Source: Trichuris trichiura (taxonomy: Eukaryota > Nematoda > Enoplea > Trichinellida > Trichuridae). Taken from it: 64,000 nucleotides of DNA. The stretch is taken from assembly GCA_037903355.1 (NCBI GenBank), contig JBAJFE010000029.1:124001-188000 (forward strand), in the 5' to 3' direction. The notes below the pieces were generated by a model. It was given only the letters and a program-made list of their open reading frames with translations, was not told where the DNA came from and did no database searches. Position numbers and translations under genes: made by a program. This document shows, one piece after another, positions 44,785 through 56,194 of this stretch (the first letter of the stretch is position 1; each line of letters begins with the position of its first letter).

Positions 44785-46118
44785 TGGCGTCTGCTCGAAA
44801 TGAGCACTTTTCGCTGTATTGTTGTTTTATCTTACTTCTTCTCTCTCGCCTAAAGAGCTTGCAATTAATAGTCACTGGTAAAGATTAACCTTTATTGTTG
44901 CCTTTTCAACGCCATTGTGTTGCTTGCAAGCGACGCTGCTTCCTTGATGAAGTTGGATCGAAATGTGGTCGAGCTATTGCATGTGCAGGTAGTGCTAACA
45001 TTAGGATGAAAAAATAAGCGCAAAACATCCGGTTCTTCGTAACTCGCGCAGTTTGCCATCGTACGGTTTTAATGCTTTTCGGAGCTTTAAGAAGCGGCCA
45101 GCGACCCGAAGGTTTGATCGTTCTTCTCCCCAACAGATAAGCCGACGGTCACTTTAATTATTCTGGCAAGCGTGCAAAGGAGAAACTTTACAGCTGCTTT
45201 CATTCTCACTGAAAGTTTCCTCAGCCTGCTTAGCGTGGCGGATGAGAACTTTAAAGTTCCGTTTCAAAGGACAGCATGTAAACCTACGATATGTCTATCA
45301 CCTTGTCGGATGTCTTTGTCAAAGCGGTAGACGTGCCGTCGTCTCATTTGGCTACAGCAGGGAAGAGCCGCCAGTGAAGAAGCCTCGGTGTGTTCAATAC
45401 GGAAGAATATTCAGCAAGTGAACATCCAAAAATGAGACTGTAAGTATATTTTATTTGACATTCAATTATGCTTAGATGCAATAGCTTTTTACGGCTCATG
45501 TTTTTGGAAAATTGCTCCTCTACCATATTGATCGGTCTGGACCGGCTAAGAGAGTGAATTCTGAATTTTTGTATTCATAGAGTTCCAAGTGATCTTGTTT
45601 ACATGGTTTCCTCACATTGTGAAGGTTACTCGTTCTGTAACGTTTTAGCGAATGCGCGCCGTAGTAGAGATCGTTAAGCGCGAATTAATCAGGAAGAAAT
45701 TGGCCTACATTGCGGCCGCTGACTAATAGTATTACTCTAAAGTCCATTTAAAGTTTTCGACCCGTTGACAATCATTCAATTTTCAAAGTCTATACATTAA
45801 TAAGAATATCTAGTAGTATTAAGCGTTCCAGATTTGCTTCTGCACAAACGCATCTCGTTCCGTCTGACAGAGGTCTTAACGCTAGCATGAATAAATCATA
45901 ATGGTTTATTAGAATTGCTTTTTTTATTCGGCCTTGGCTTGAGAGTTGACGATTAAGATATTTTATATTTCTAATAGGAGGAAGAGAAAGCAGTCTTTTC
46001 TTAAACTGTTAAGGCGAGTAAGAAAGAGAATTATTCGTGTGTGAATATGGTGCGAAGTTTCGAAACGATTTTGCATAAAAGCAGTATTTTGCATTTGGGA
46101 ACGTAACTAAAAACTGAC
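44785..46118. other. Gene A1 to lectin-like gene spacer, with a conserved minus-strand mini-ORF
   Basis: Conserved with unit 2 (59318-60664). The only candidate coding feature is the minus-strand ORF at 44906-45028. The rest is AT-rich and more divergent between units, as expected for 3' flank and promoter. Confidence 0.45.
44906..45028 (-). CDS. Candidate small secreted peptide (40 aa), unit 1
   Basis: Starts MFCAYFFILMLALPAHAIA, a plausible signal peptide, then a short tail with a basic cluster SRKQRR. The frame is also open in unit 2, with three synonymous and three replacement changes. An upstream in-frame extension to 45133 exists. No homology is claimed. Purely ORF-based, so low confidence. 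Confidence 0.25.
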   Translation of the reverse strand: MFCAYFFILMLALPAHAIARPHFDPTSSRKQRRLQATQWR

Positions 46119-46988
46119 ATGCATTTGAAGAACTCTATTTGTAGGAATCTTTTTTTGGCGACATTTCTAACGATACCTTTTCCTGGCTGGTGCACTCGTC
46201 AGTTATGTCCTTGGGAAATAGGAGATGAAAACAGCAATAACTTTGGCTTTACAATGCCTGGCAATCGCGAATGCGTCACTCTGATTAGAACGTCGAAAAG
46301 TCGCTCAGCCAATGATAATGATTTCTCTAATCTAGCTCGTACATGTCTAGCCAACTACATTAATGGAAGGTTGCTTTATTGGAGTAAACTTTGGCCTCTT
46401 GGATTGACTACAAACGAAAACACACTGCCGGGGCGGCTTCCTAAGCAAAGTAAAATACTCGTTGGAATTTGGATTGAGAATATTCAATTTGCTGGTAAGG
46501 AAGGAAGCATGGACGTAAATTACGTTACTGGGGAAAAGTTTCACTGCACTTACGAAGTTAGCGAATTTTTTCGTTTGCTATTAATTTTGCCAATGCCGTA
46601 TATCTTATGGTGCGATGTTTTCTGGCTACGCAGCGCTGCTCATGACATTAAGGTGCTTAAGAAGAGCGATAGTAGGAAAAAGTACTGCCTTTACTACGAC
46701 TTTTCCGTTGGTAGTGCAGAAAAGATGTTCGGTTCTACGCTTATCGAAGCATGTCCCGACAAAGTAAATGACAATGTATTAGCCTGGTGTGTTCATGAAA
46801 AAGGGAAGTTCAGTGCAGTGAAAGAATCATCAGATACATCTTATCATTGCGCTGAGAACCACGTCTTACCATTCTGCCAGCACAGTAAGTATTTTTATTC
46901 TCAGTGTAGTGCTCACGTACTCTTATTCTGCCAATGCTCGTCAGGTAGTAATTGTTTGGTTCATGCTGAAGTCAAACAAGGGCGATGA
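46119..46988 (+). CDS. Gene B1: secreted protein with a divergent C-type-lectin-like domain, unit 1
   Basis: Signal peptide at the start (MHLKNSICRNLFLATFLTIP). The ectodomain contains ECVTLI, a F-x-x-LARTC block, NGRLLYW, ILVGIWIENI, then LAWCVHEKGKF and a final C-x7-FC. The order of cysteines and the VGIW segment fit a C-type lectin-like domain with an extra Cys-bearing insert, but this is a weak match. A donor at 46892 (A/GTAAGT) probably splices out 46892-46944. Downstream, a Cys-containing segment to about 47166 is open in unit 2 but shifted by one A in unit 1 (run of 5 versus 6 near 47082). It could be a separate gene or the N-terminal part of the EGF gene that follows. The phases do not decide. 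Confidence 0.6.
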   Translation: MHLKNSICRNLFLATFLTIPFPGWCTRQLCPWEIGDENSNNFGFTMPGNRECVTLIRTSKSRSANDNDFSNLARTCLANYINGRLLYWSKLWPLGLTTNENTLPGRLPKQSKILVGIWIENIQFAGKEGSMDVNYVTGEKFHCTYEVSEFFRLLLILPMPYILWCDVFWLRSAAHDIKVLKKSDSRKKYCLYYDFSVGSAEKMFGSTLIEACPDKVNDNVLAWCVHEKGKFSAVKESSDTSYHCAENHVLPFCQHSKYFYSQCSAHVLLFCQCSSGSNCLVHAEVKQGR

Positions 46989-47875
46989 ATGCCAAATGAT
47001 TAACAACAAAAAGATGATAATATATTTTAAGAAATCACCCATTTTAGACGATATCATACGGCAGCTCAGTTCGGCAAAAACTACCGGCTGTATTGCTACG
47101 TTAATGTTCATGGCACCTTCTCTATGTTGAAATCATGCATAAGTTCCAGCGGCTCCGCTGAACAATAAAGAAATAGAAGAATCTTTTCATCTTTTGTTTC
47201 GCGTAGCGGAGACCGGAAACTAATTTCCATTTTCAGCGCCTACGATAATTGTTGCAGTTGGCGACGCGTAAAACCACTAACTTGTCTTTCAAGTTGGAAA
47301 CCTCCTTTTGAAATGTTTTTTCTGGTAATGTAATAAGGAATGGGAAACAGATGAAAAATTTTCTTGAAATAGCACCCCGAAACTTCATTTGCATATGCAC
47401 CTTGTTTTGCTGTACTGAGCTCGCAGTACGCTCTTTCACTTCGCCAAGCATAGCATAGCGCCAAAGCTTTTGCTTGACTAAAGGATGAACAGGTGCATGC
47501 CAAGGGGAAACGGATCCTGAAGTGCAGAAACGAGAGATTGTTGTTAAGTGGAAGGTACCGCTGACGTCAATATGGCTCGGCGTCGAAACTTTAGTGTTCC
47601 ATTTTTTGGCAGTTGGCCGGAACTATTTAGGTTTGGGTTTATCAGATTCTCTCCTTAGAAAGCGCCGTAGAGGCAAGGTAGAAATTTATGGGGAAACGAC
47701 TTTTTTATTCGTTTGTCTTCAACTTTATTTTGCGACGCAGTTTTACTCGCTACGGTGGGTGAACATGCTCAAATTGTTTTCCACTTTTTCAGTTGACGTG
47801 AATTTCATTTTTATTTGATACTTTAATACGCAGCTATACTACTGTGCACCTGACTTTTATGGAACTACTCTTTAG

Positions 47876-50800
47876 CCAACATTACGTCATGTAATGATCA
47901 TAAGTGTGCGGAAAACTCAAAGTGTGTTGAACCCAACGGTATAGGCAATGGACGATCTTGCAACTGCTCATCCGGACTTGACGATTTGGCATGTTACAGT
48001 AAGTTGAGACAGACGAATTTACTCCATTGCAAGTTGATTGTTTAAGAGGCTCCTAAATTGAATCCGTGCCAAAGCAGCCCGTGCGGCTTGTTTGGCCATT
48101 GCAAAAGTCTTCAAAACGGCAACTATCATTGCGAGTGCAAGGATGGGAAGAAATTAATAAATACACCTTGTATTGAAGGTATTGTTTTAAAATGAGTGGT
48201 ATTCATGGAACTACAAACAAAGTTTATCCCAATTTGTATTTGCATCTGCGGATGTATACGCACAAAATTATTGAACCGTTTAAGTTAACTGTTCTACGAT
48301 CCGACGTCATGGAGCAGTTTCCTGGTGCTTCGAGTTTTAAAAAATACGTCTTCGACGCTTTTAGTGTCAGTAACTTTCAAAATGTGGTCGTTATTTTAAT
48401 ATCTCTTCAATTACGCGTTCCCTCACAGAAGATGCAGTTTTTGTGAATGATTTCGTCAACTTTCATTTGTGTATGGCCCATAGATGTCTACTTCTAAATG
48501 GAAAAGCATCTGCTTACTGCGACAGCCGTAGTTTATGCATTGCAGAACGTTTGCGATCATTTATTTCTAGTTGGTCTGGTTTGCTCACCCATTGGCGGAC
48601 ATCCCTGCAAAACACCGGACGGGTGCATTCCGTTCAACAGCACTTATTCTGTGCATGCAAGTTCGGTTTAGCTGACCGACGCTGCTATAAATGTTAGCCA
48701 GAGGAGAGATCAATCTTCAAGCTGAATAAAGTTCTCTGTTTTAGCTGTTCCGTGCATAAGCAATCCTTGTGGTGACGGAGCTACTTGTGTAGATAGGGGA
48801 CCCAACTATCTTTGCCACTGTGCGGACGGAAGTGTGAAAAGACAAAGATGCACAGACGGTATTGTTTGCGTACCATGTAAAGTACGGCCTCCTCTAGTGG
48901 TGTCAAAGAAATCAATAATAGAGTACAGCCGAGGCAAATCTGTCTATATGCGTTTTCCATTAGCATTTTCTATCAGTAATTTTCACAAAGAATTCGCCCT
49001 ACTTTTGGAGCGAGTAGTTCGCGTAAGTTTGTCCTTATAAAAGGGCCATGCTTTGAAAAAACTACTTAAGTTGCAGTAAACACACCTCCACCCAAGCTGC
49101 CCGTTGGAGCACTACAGAAATTTCTATCATGTCACTGGTGTGACGATTGAGTAATATCATTACGATGTTGTCCATTGCCAATCATGTGGTAAAATCTCCA
49201 TTTAAGATACTATTAATAAGTGCGAATTATCTTTTTTCACATTTTTCACTCATTGTCTTCGGCACCATCGATATTATCACTAAAAGAGTTTCAGCTTTGT
49301 TGACCACCACGAATTGATTGCTTCAATCCACCTATCTGGCTTTGAAACTGTACTTTCTGTTATAGAAAGAGCTGTTAGACGATTCATCTGCTTTTTAATT
49401 GTACAATTTAGGTTTACGCAGATTCGTAACTGAACCTACTGCTGTTTTGATTTAGTACATCCCCACTGCCGTGAGAATATTTGCTTGCCAGATGGCGAAT
49501 GTATTGGTGGAGACGAAACCTATGTATGCAGTTGTGCTGAAGGCGTGTCACATCCTAAATGCTACGAAAGTGAGTAACGTTCCTGCGGTTGCCACTTTGG
49601 TCAGCCTTGTTGAATTTATCTTTTTCTCATTTGCAAAAATGACAGATCCGTTAAGGCTACATATATCCGATTATACTTATGAGCTATCATCAAGCGAGTT
49701 GATGGTATTGGTCATTCCGTTTTTGTAGGATTAAAACTACCATGTCTAAGTAATCCATGCGGTGAATATGGCAAATGTGTAGTGCGCTATAGGCCACTAA
49801 AATTTGAATGCCATTGCCATCCTGGAAAAACAGGCACGTTGTGCAAAGAAGGTATGATAAATAGAGGCTAAAAAATCCTTATGTAATCTTAGTAAACTGT
49901 CTTTGTTGTGGCATAGTACTACAGTATTTACGATCTGCTTTAGCTACGTCAATTTTCCGGATATCCACTGAATACAAAACACTGCAGTTCACCTTCCTCC
50001 CGTAATTTGGGTGATGTTACAGATATAGACATGTGCCGCAGCAATCCTTGTTACGGAAGCTCAAAGTGCGTCAACGAAGATAATGATTTCAAGTGCATTT
50101 GCGCTCCAGGATTCACAGGCCGCTTGTGCAATCAAAGTACTAATAAGTTTAGTTGATGCTAAAGTGTTTTTTACGCCAAGTACAAGCGAGTTTGTGGTGA
50201 AACTAAAATGTTCAGAGCTTTCGAAACTCTCCGTGTCACTTGGTCAGCGTTTGGTCACAAAAAACGTCACTTAGTTTTATCATTCATTGGTTAAGGCCTA
50301 ATCTAGAACGGCGTTGTGCCGTGTTTAGCTTTTGTTAGTGGATGGGGCGAAGCAGTTCAGACAGTTTCGTTTGAATTGGAATGTCGTTTTCGTACCGAAC
50401 GTGTTTCACTCCGCAACTGGTTGAAAGGTGAAATCTCGACAGTCTAATATTTAGAAAAGATTCGATTGCCAGCGAGTTATTACAAGGATCAATTTTATGT
50501 TTTTACTGGATAATCCGGTAACGACTCATCGGATTCAATCACTGATAATATCCATTCAGTGAAAGTTGAGGTAACACTTATAGCACTTTGCTTTGCAGAT
50601 ATCGACGACTGCCACAGTAATCCGTGCGTTAATGGAGGCACGTGTTATGACGGTATCAACGAATATGTTTGTCGCTGTTCACCTGGATATACTGGCCAGT
50701 CATGCGAAAAAGGTACGTACTGTTGAATAGGCCAGTGGATAGCAGATTATATCTTTGCCTTGTTTGGTCTTTCTGCGTCGAGCGGTTTCTCCTAGACGCT

Positions 50801-52354
50801 TAGATGATAGCGCATCACGCCTTGTTCCTACTCTCTTTCTGCTGAAGTTTAGCCGAATGTAGGTCTATCACGTCCATGACGCTGTCTGGCCATCTGTACT
50901 CTTTTTGCGCTGAATCTTACCCAGTGAATATAGACTTAATTGATCTGCATGATGTTCAACGCGCTCTCATGAGCCTCGTCGATCACTGTAACTCTACCGC
51001 GTTAATTCTGTAGCGGTATGCTTCCAGTGAATTCCAACCCTCTCGGCCTACAGTAGATCTTATTTTAGCTGGCTGCAGAGTATGTAATTGATTTAATTTC
51101 ATTATTGTCCATCGGCTAATGTCCCCCCGTAAATGTGTAAAGTTGTAATTTGGTTTTTGAAGAAGATGGATCGCTATGACTAACGAGTTTTCTTGATAGA
51201 CCTCTACTGGTCCCTCAGGCTTTTTTCTGCTTCAATGCTAAACCTCCCGTTTATTTGAAGTGTTTGCCTTACTATGGGATAGTTGCCGCGACGTTTTTAA
51301 CCGGAAACAATACGTTGAAATGTCAACTGCCGTATCCTACTTCAGACATTGACGAATGCGAAAGTAATCCATGCCTTAACAACGGAACTTGCATTAACAA
51401 GTTGGATGCATTTGAATGTGAATGCCGCGCTCCGTACCATCCGCCAATCTGTGCAGAAAGAGGTATACAGGCCATTAATAATATCCAAACAAGCAATTTC
51501 TTAAATTATTTGTTCCAACGTTTTTTCACACGTTAAATAACAGCTGAGAAAACAAGAGCCAACTTGACTGGCAATTTTGAACTTACCATTTTCAGTCAAC
51601 TTTAGCACTACGCTCTAAGACGTAAAGTCGTTTTACGAGCGTTTCGGAATAAGTTGGTTATGTTGTAAATTACAACTGCAAAATTTGAGTTTCATTGCGT
51701 GCAATCATTTGAGCAAACGGGGTGAGTTTTTCATGCTTTGTTTACTGTTACTCTGTGTGGCCAGTTGCTCGCAATTAACCTTCAGGCAAAAATTTTTTTT
51801 CAGAACAGACTGCGTGCGATGTTCAACCATGCAGAAATGGAGGCACGTGCAAGCTGATCGGTACAAGTGACAGTTATACCTGCGATTGCGTTGACGGATT
51901 TGTTGGATACTCTTGCGAATTCAGTAAGTGTTTCTAATGATAGAAAAAAATTATGTAAATAAATAAATTTTTTCATAGTAGATCTTCAGATTCACGGGTT
52001 TGGCCTGTTGGATCTATCTGTAAGTAAACTTCAAAATGCCCTACCAACGGATGGATGAGCAAATTGTAAGAGAAAATACAGAACAATTTGTATTTTCTCT
52101 TACAATTTGCTCATCCATCCGTTGGTAGGGCATTTTGAAGTCCCGAAAGCTCCGAACTGTTTAAGTACTTGTTCTGTATTTTTCCTTAATAATTGCTCAT
52201 CCATCCGTTAGTAGGGCATTTGCTTCGGTTTAATTTCAGAACCCATCAACGGGCAAGAATACATACTGTATGAAGTAGAGATGAAAATCCATTGCCCCGT
52301 TAAGAAACACCCCGTGTTCAAGATTATATCGTAAGCTAAATAAGGGCTGATTTG

Positions 52355-52391
<37 letters not shown>

Positions 52392-55300
52392 AATTAGCCC
52401 TTATTTAGCTTACGAATTGCTGGGGGAAAGTTTTGTCCCGTGAGGTTTGCAAAGAATGATATTTTTTAAAATCTACATAATCAGCTGGAAGATCGGCTCT
52501 ACGCTACAGTGTTAAGCTGAATAAATATATCTCATCCGTTTGTAATTAAATTTTGCATAGAAAATTTTTAGAACGTGTTTTGTGCACAAGTTTGAGCTGC
52601 AATCATGGCAGCTGCACGCAAGGTCGTTTGGATTACAACTGCACCTGCGAAGTAGGTTACACTGGCCATGCATGCAATGAAGGTACTTTGGCTTTTCCAC
52701 TTTAATACAATGATTCGATGTTCGAAACGTGACAATGGTTTATTGTTTTTAAGTCATCTTAAAGATGACATGGTTGTATAAGTGCGACATTGTATTCTTG
52801 TAATTATGCTGTCAGGACCAAATAACTGTATGATATTCAGGTTCGTAGACGCGAGAATACTTTATGTCATCTAGGTTTTTCTACGCACGGCTTGTTACAT
52901 TCTCTTCAGCTGCAGCAATCATCAAATGTTTCACTGAGTAATTTTTTCGCACAATGTAAAACAGAAACCCATTCGTTAGTTTACGCGGGAAATAGGAATA
53001 GACTAATGGGCTTTGCTCTGATTTGCTAATCCATTTCATTCTCAGAAATCGATGAATGTCTAACCGAAGCTTGCGAAAATGGTGGAACCTGTCAGGATGA
53101 AGTGAACGGCATTTCATGCAAATGCCCTGAAGAGTGGACTGGCACAAGATGTGAAGAAGGTAATGCGCGAAGCAAATGTGAACACCTTTTCTGAACAAAA
53201 CCATATTTCGTCTAATTTCAGTTCTCTTTGTAAAGCATACAGGCGAATTTCTTTTTGAGTATATAGAACTTTGAATGGGAAAGCAGTAATGTTACTTTGA
53301 AAGTTCAAATGACCGGCAGGGATGGATTAGGCTATAAATACTAATATTAACAGTTCAGTTTTACCAAACTCATCTGGCAGTAAGAACGGTTTTGTGTGAA
53401 TACTTGCTGAGCGCCTACATTAGTAAACAATTTAAAAAGATATCTTCACCATTTCTTGTCTACGCACAATGTTTGAAGATCATTCATCAAAATGTTGGCT
53501 TATAGATACAGTCTAAGGTAAGATCTAACCGGTATATTAAGAAATTCACATTCCTTGTTTGACAGCATTCCGATGAATGCTCTTGAAATCTTAGGCTAGG
53601 AAATGTCCTTCACAGACATGACGCAGTGAAAAAATCATAATAGACGACGTAATATCCTTGAATGAATTTCATAATAATGATTTAGAAATTAACGAATGCC
53701 AGGAAGATCAGTGTGATAACAATGGGACATGCATCAAGCGTACGGGCGAATGCGAGTGCACACATGGCTACACTGGAACCTTTTGTGAAAGTAAGTGCGT
53801 TCAATGAAATCTGCTGTGTACTTTCAGACATTTAAACATTTTGGAATCATACACACAGATGTTCATTTTTTTTCTGGAAATTTTGCTGATCTTTATTTGT
53901 TTATGTTTATGTCGTCTGACATAATAGAAAAAAGCGCGGGATTAAAAGTGGGCCACGATGCTGAGAGGCCAACACAACGAGAACTGTCTGAAAATGGCAC
54001 TAAAACATGTTTGATTGGGGTTAGGGATGTAAGTCCAAAAGTCGAATCTAGAATGGGCGAAATTCCGAATGCTTGTTGTCGAATAAGACGAAACAGCCGA
54101 ATAGTCAGAAGCTTCGCACGGATTCAATTCCTGAAAAAACATTTTCACCAAGGGAAAAGTACTTTAAACAAACTCGAATCCCGAAAGTTAAATTTGTGGT
54201 ACAGTCCAGATGACCAAACGCTTACCTTAACTGACTCTGTTGTGTTCGCTTTGTTCATGGAGTTCCTAAATAAGGAATAGCTTTTGACCAATCAGGGTCC
54301 CGATGTCCTTGGAGCTTTGCAGATGAGCTTTGAGGCTCCTACATGCACTTTCTAAGCACAATAGAAGCCTTTGATCATCCGAATTTCTGAGTCCTACCTA
54401 AAATTTTTCTTTCGGGATTTCTGTATGCTTATGGTTCCTTCCTGCTCCAGAATTTGTTCGTTCAAGTACTGAGCCTTTGAAAAGGTTCCTATCGTTTGAG
54501 CATTTCTTTCTATTCTAAAATACGAATATTCGAGGATTCGACCTTTCGGGATTGAGAATATTCATGGTTTCAGCCATTCGGTGTTCTGATTTTCCGCCTG
54601 CTTGGAAAGGTTGCTATCTACTGTCTATGATGTCACAAATTCTTAATTTTCGAATGCTACGTAAATGAGTGCTCTGTGTTATGATTGGAGGTTATTTAAA
54701 GTTATGAAAGTAACTAGCGCAACGTTTGCTTCATGTCTTTGCTCTTTGGCTTTTATGCTTCTCCCCATTTTTAACGGGTAAGGTTTGAACCTGTATTACT
54801 GAAGCGCGGACAAAGCATTGGACGTAACTTGCAGTTTCATTCACAAAGAATTTTTACAATAACATTTTTGAAATATCATGACGTTTATTCAAGCTGCCAT
54901 ATGTTGTATTTTTGGATTAATTTATTTTGATTCTCCACTAAGTTTTATCACGTTGTTCACCTTTAACATCTGCATATTCGGCATGTTCATTTGCATTTTT
55001 ATTTCTTGAAATAACTGACGCTACGAAGCATACATGACTTATAGTTATCCCAAAAAAGCAAGGAAGCTTGGAAAGCATGAACATTCGCGCTATGTTGCTA
55101 ATTGGAGTGGGCAGTACGGTTGTTTTCATCGTTCTAATGGCCGCGTTATGCTCTGCTGGACAGGTGAAGTATTATTTTTTAAACAACAAAAAGCAGCGCT
55201 CAAAAGATCGCATTATGTTATTGAATGAGTTGTAGTTTTTAAAGCGAATATTAGCTATCCTATTTCCGAAAGGTTTTTAATCTGTTCGCCTTATAAGCTG

Positions 55301-55744
55301 TTGACTTCGCGTGCGGCCATGTATGGGCACAGCATTCTGTTTGTTTAGAAAAAAAGAAGACCGTATCGAAGTCATAGTAGAAGCACCTATAGATCAGCTC
55401 CACGTAAGATCCGCAGGGTACGTTTTCGTGCTGTTCAGAATTTACGAAGCTCACAAACTTTTTGCAGTTTAAAACTTACATCCAAGAAAGTACGCGGCGC
55501 ACCAAGTCGAAATGGAGAAGGCGCACGCAAGGTGCAACTACAAAAATGCCCAAAAGAGGTGAACTAACATAATCCTTTTGAACTAAAGTAAACCTAATTT
55601 TCACAGAGAGCAGAACTTCAATCGGGCCAGGCAGCTCCTATACCGTTCCGAAACGTAAGTTAGCATAATTTACAGGTGATTTGTATTCAATGCGTTAATT
55701 TTATTTCAGGAAGGCCGACAATGAATGGGTCAACTCGTACTTGA
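47876..55744 (+). CDS. Multi-EGF single-pass membrane protein, unit 1
   Basis: EGF-like exons, phase 1-1, at 47876-47998, 48047-48178, 48571-48692, 48745-48858, 49456-49569, 49729-49851, 50023-50136, 50599-50712, 51346-51462, 51804-51923, 52572-52692, 53046-53159 and 53686-53790. Several start DID or EID, as in calcium-binding EGF, with C-x-NGGTC patterns. The TM exon 55045-55163 contains [20 protein letters not shown]. Cytoplasmic exons 55468-55558, 55607-55654 and 55710-55744 are strongly basic and end NGSTRT. AATAAA at 55774. Exon 3 carries a 1-nt loss relative to unit 2; since it is phase 1-1, skipping would preserve the frame. The 5' end is unresolved and may be the lectin-like gene. Extra coding-like stretches between EGF2 and EGF4 (48200-48450, 48860-49023) may be further exons. 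Confidence 0.85.
52029..52140. repeat. Perfect 50-bp inverted repeat, 12-nt loop (EGF gene intron)
   Basis: Arms 52029-52078 and 52091-52140 are exact reverse complements. A third, diverged copy of the right arm follows at about 52172-52221 in direct orientation. Confidence 0.97.
52329..52415. repeat. 29-bp inverted repeat around a (TA)n tract
   Basis: Arms 52329-52357 and 52387-52415 differ at one base. The spacer is an uninterrupted TA dinucleotide run of about 28 nt. Confidence 0.95.
53791..55044. other. 1.25-kb intron of the EGF gene with an open 161-codon frame
   Basis: A plus-strand frame 53795-54280 contains [19 protein letters not shown] and other charged stretches but has no recognised domain and lies between in-phase EGF13 and TM exons. 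It may be an old inserted element or chance. Confidence 0.35.
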
Positions 55745-55773
55745 AGTTAACGCGTTTTAAATAAGAATATGTA

Positions 55774-55779
55774 AATAAA
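55774..55779 (+). terminator. Polyadenylation signal of EGF membrane protein gene
   Basis: AATAAA 29 nt after the TGA stop, immediately before the start of duplication unit 2. Confidence 0.65.
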
Positions 55780-55840
55780 GACTATTTCACTTTTCCGGAT
55801 TTCTTCACAACGCCGGTGTCGCTGAATTTTTTTTGGTGAC

Positions 55841-55967
55841 TGAGAATTCCACAAATACGTCAGAACAGTATGGCAGTACGCTTACTGCCAAACGCTTATC
55901 GTACCGGTCAGTGAAAGGTTCTGAATGCGCAAAGCGGCTTAGGGAAGTCGAAGCAGCGTCCAAATAA
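55841..55967 (+). pseudogene. Orphan last exon of the 81-aa gene
   Basis: Matches 41181-41308 including the TAA, but the acceptor TTTTTAGCAG of unit 1 has become TTTTTGGTGAC, and there is no first exon upstream (the EGF gene's 3' end is there). A relic marking the duplication breakpoint. Confidence 0.8.
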
Positions 55968-56194
55968 TTACAAAACAGCAACAAACCCTTTTTTTAAAAT
56001 AAAATTGAATTATTAAATAATTTTGGAGTTAAACAGTGACAGCTGTTCATTAAGGGAGCGCACGTAAAAACGCAGTGTGCTAGCTCAAATTCGCGTGTAA
56101 ATTTGAGAGTAAAATTCTTACGCGAAGACCCATCACGAAGTTACCTGTTGCAGATGTATAGCTGGCTTCCGGTGAACAGGCTCCCTGCTTTCAG

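Larger units (their letters stand above)
41147..55790 (+). repeat. Tandem segmental duplication, unit 1 (about 14.65 kb)
   Basis: Sequence from about 41147 onward recurs from about 55803. The offset is 14659 at the gene A exon 2, 14546 at the lectin-like start and 14713 at EGF4. Coding parts are mostly near-identical, while introns carry indels. The repeat boundary lies just after the EGF gene's AATAAA (55774-55779), so unit 2 begins immediately downstream of unit 1. Confidence 0.92.

Noticed and set aside
46347..46544. Antisense ORF conserved in both duplication units
   Set aside because: Conservation follows from the strongly similar plus-strand lectin-like exon.
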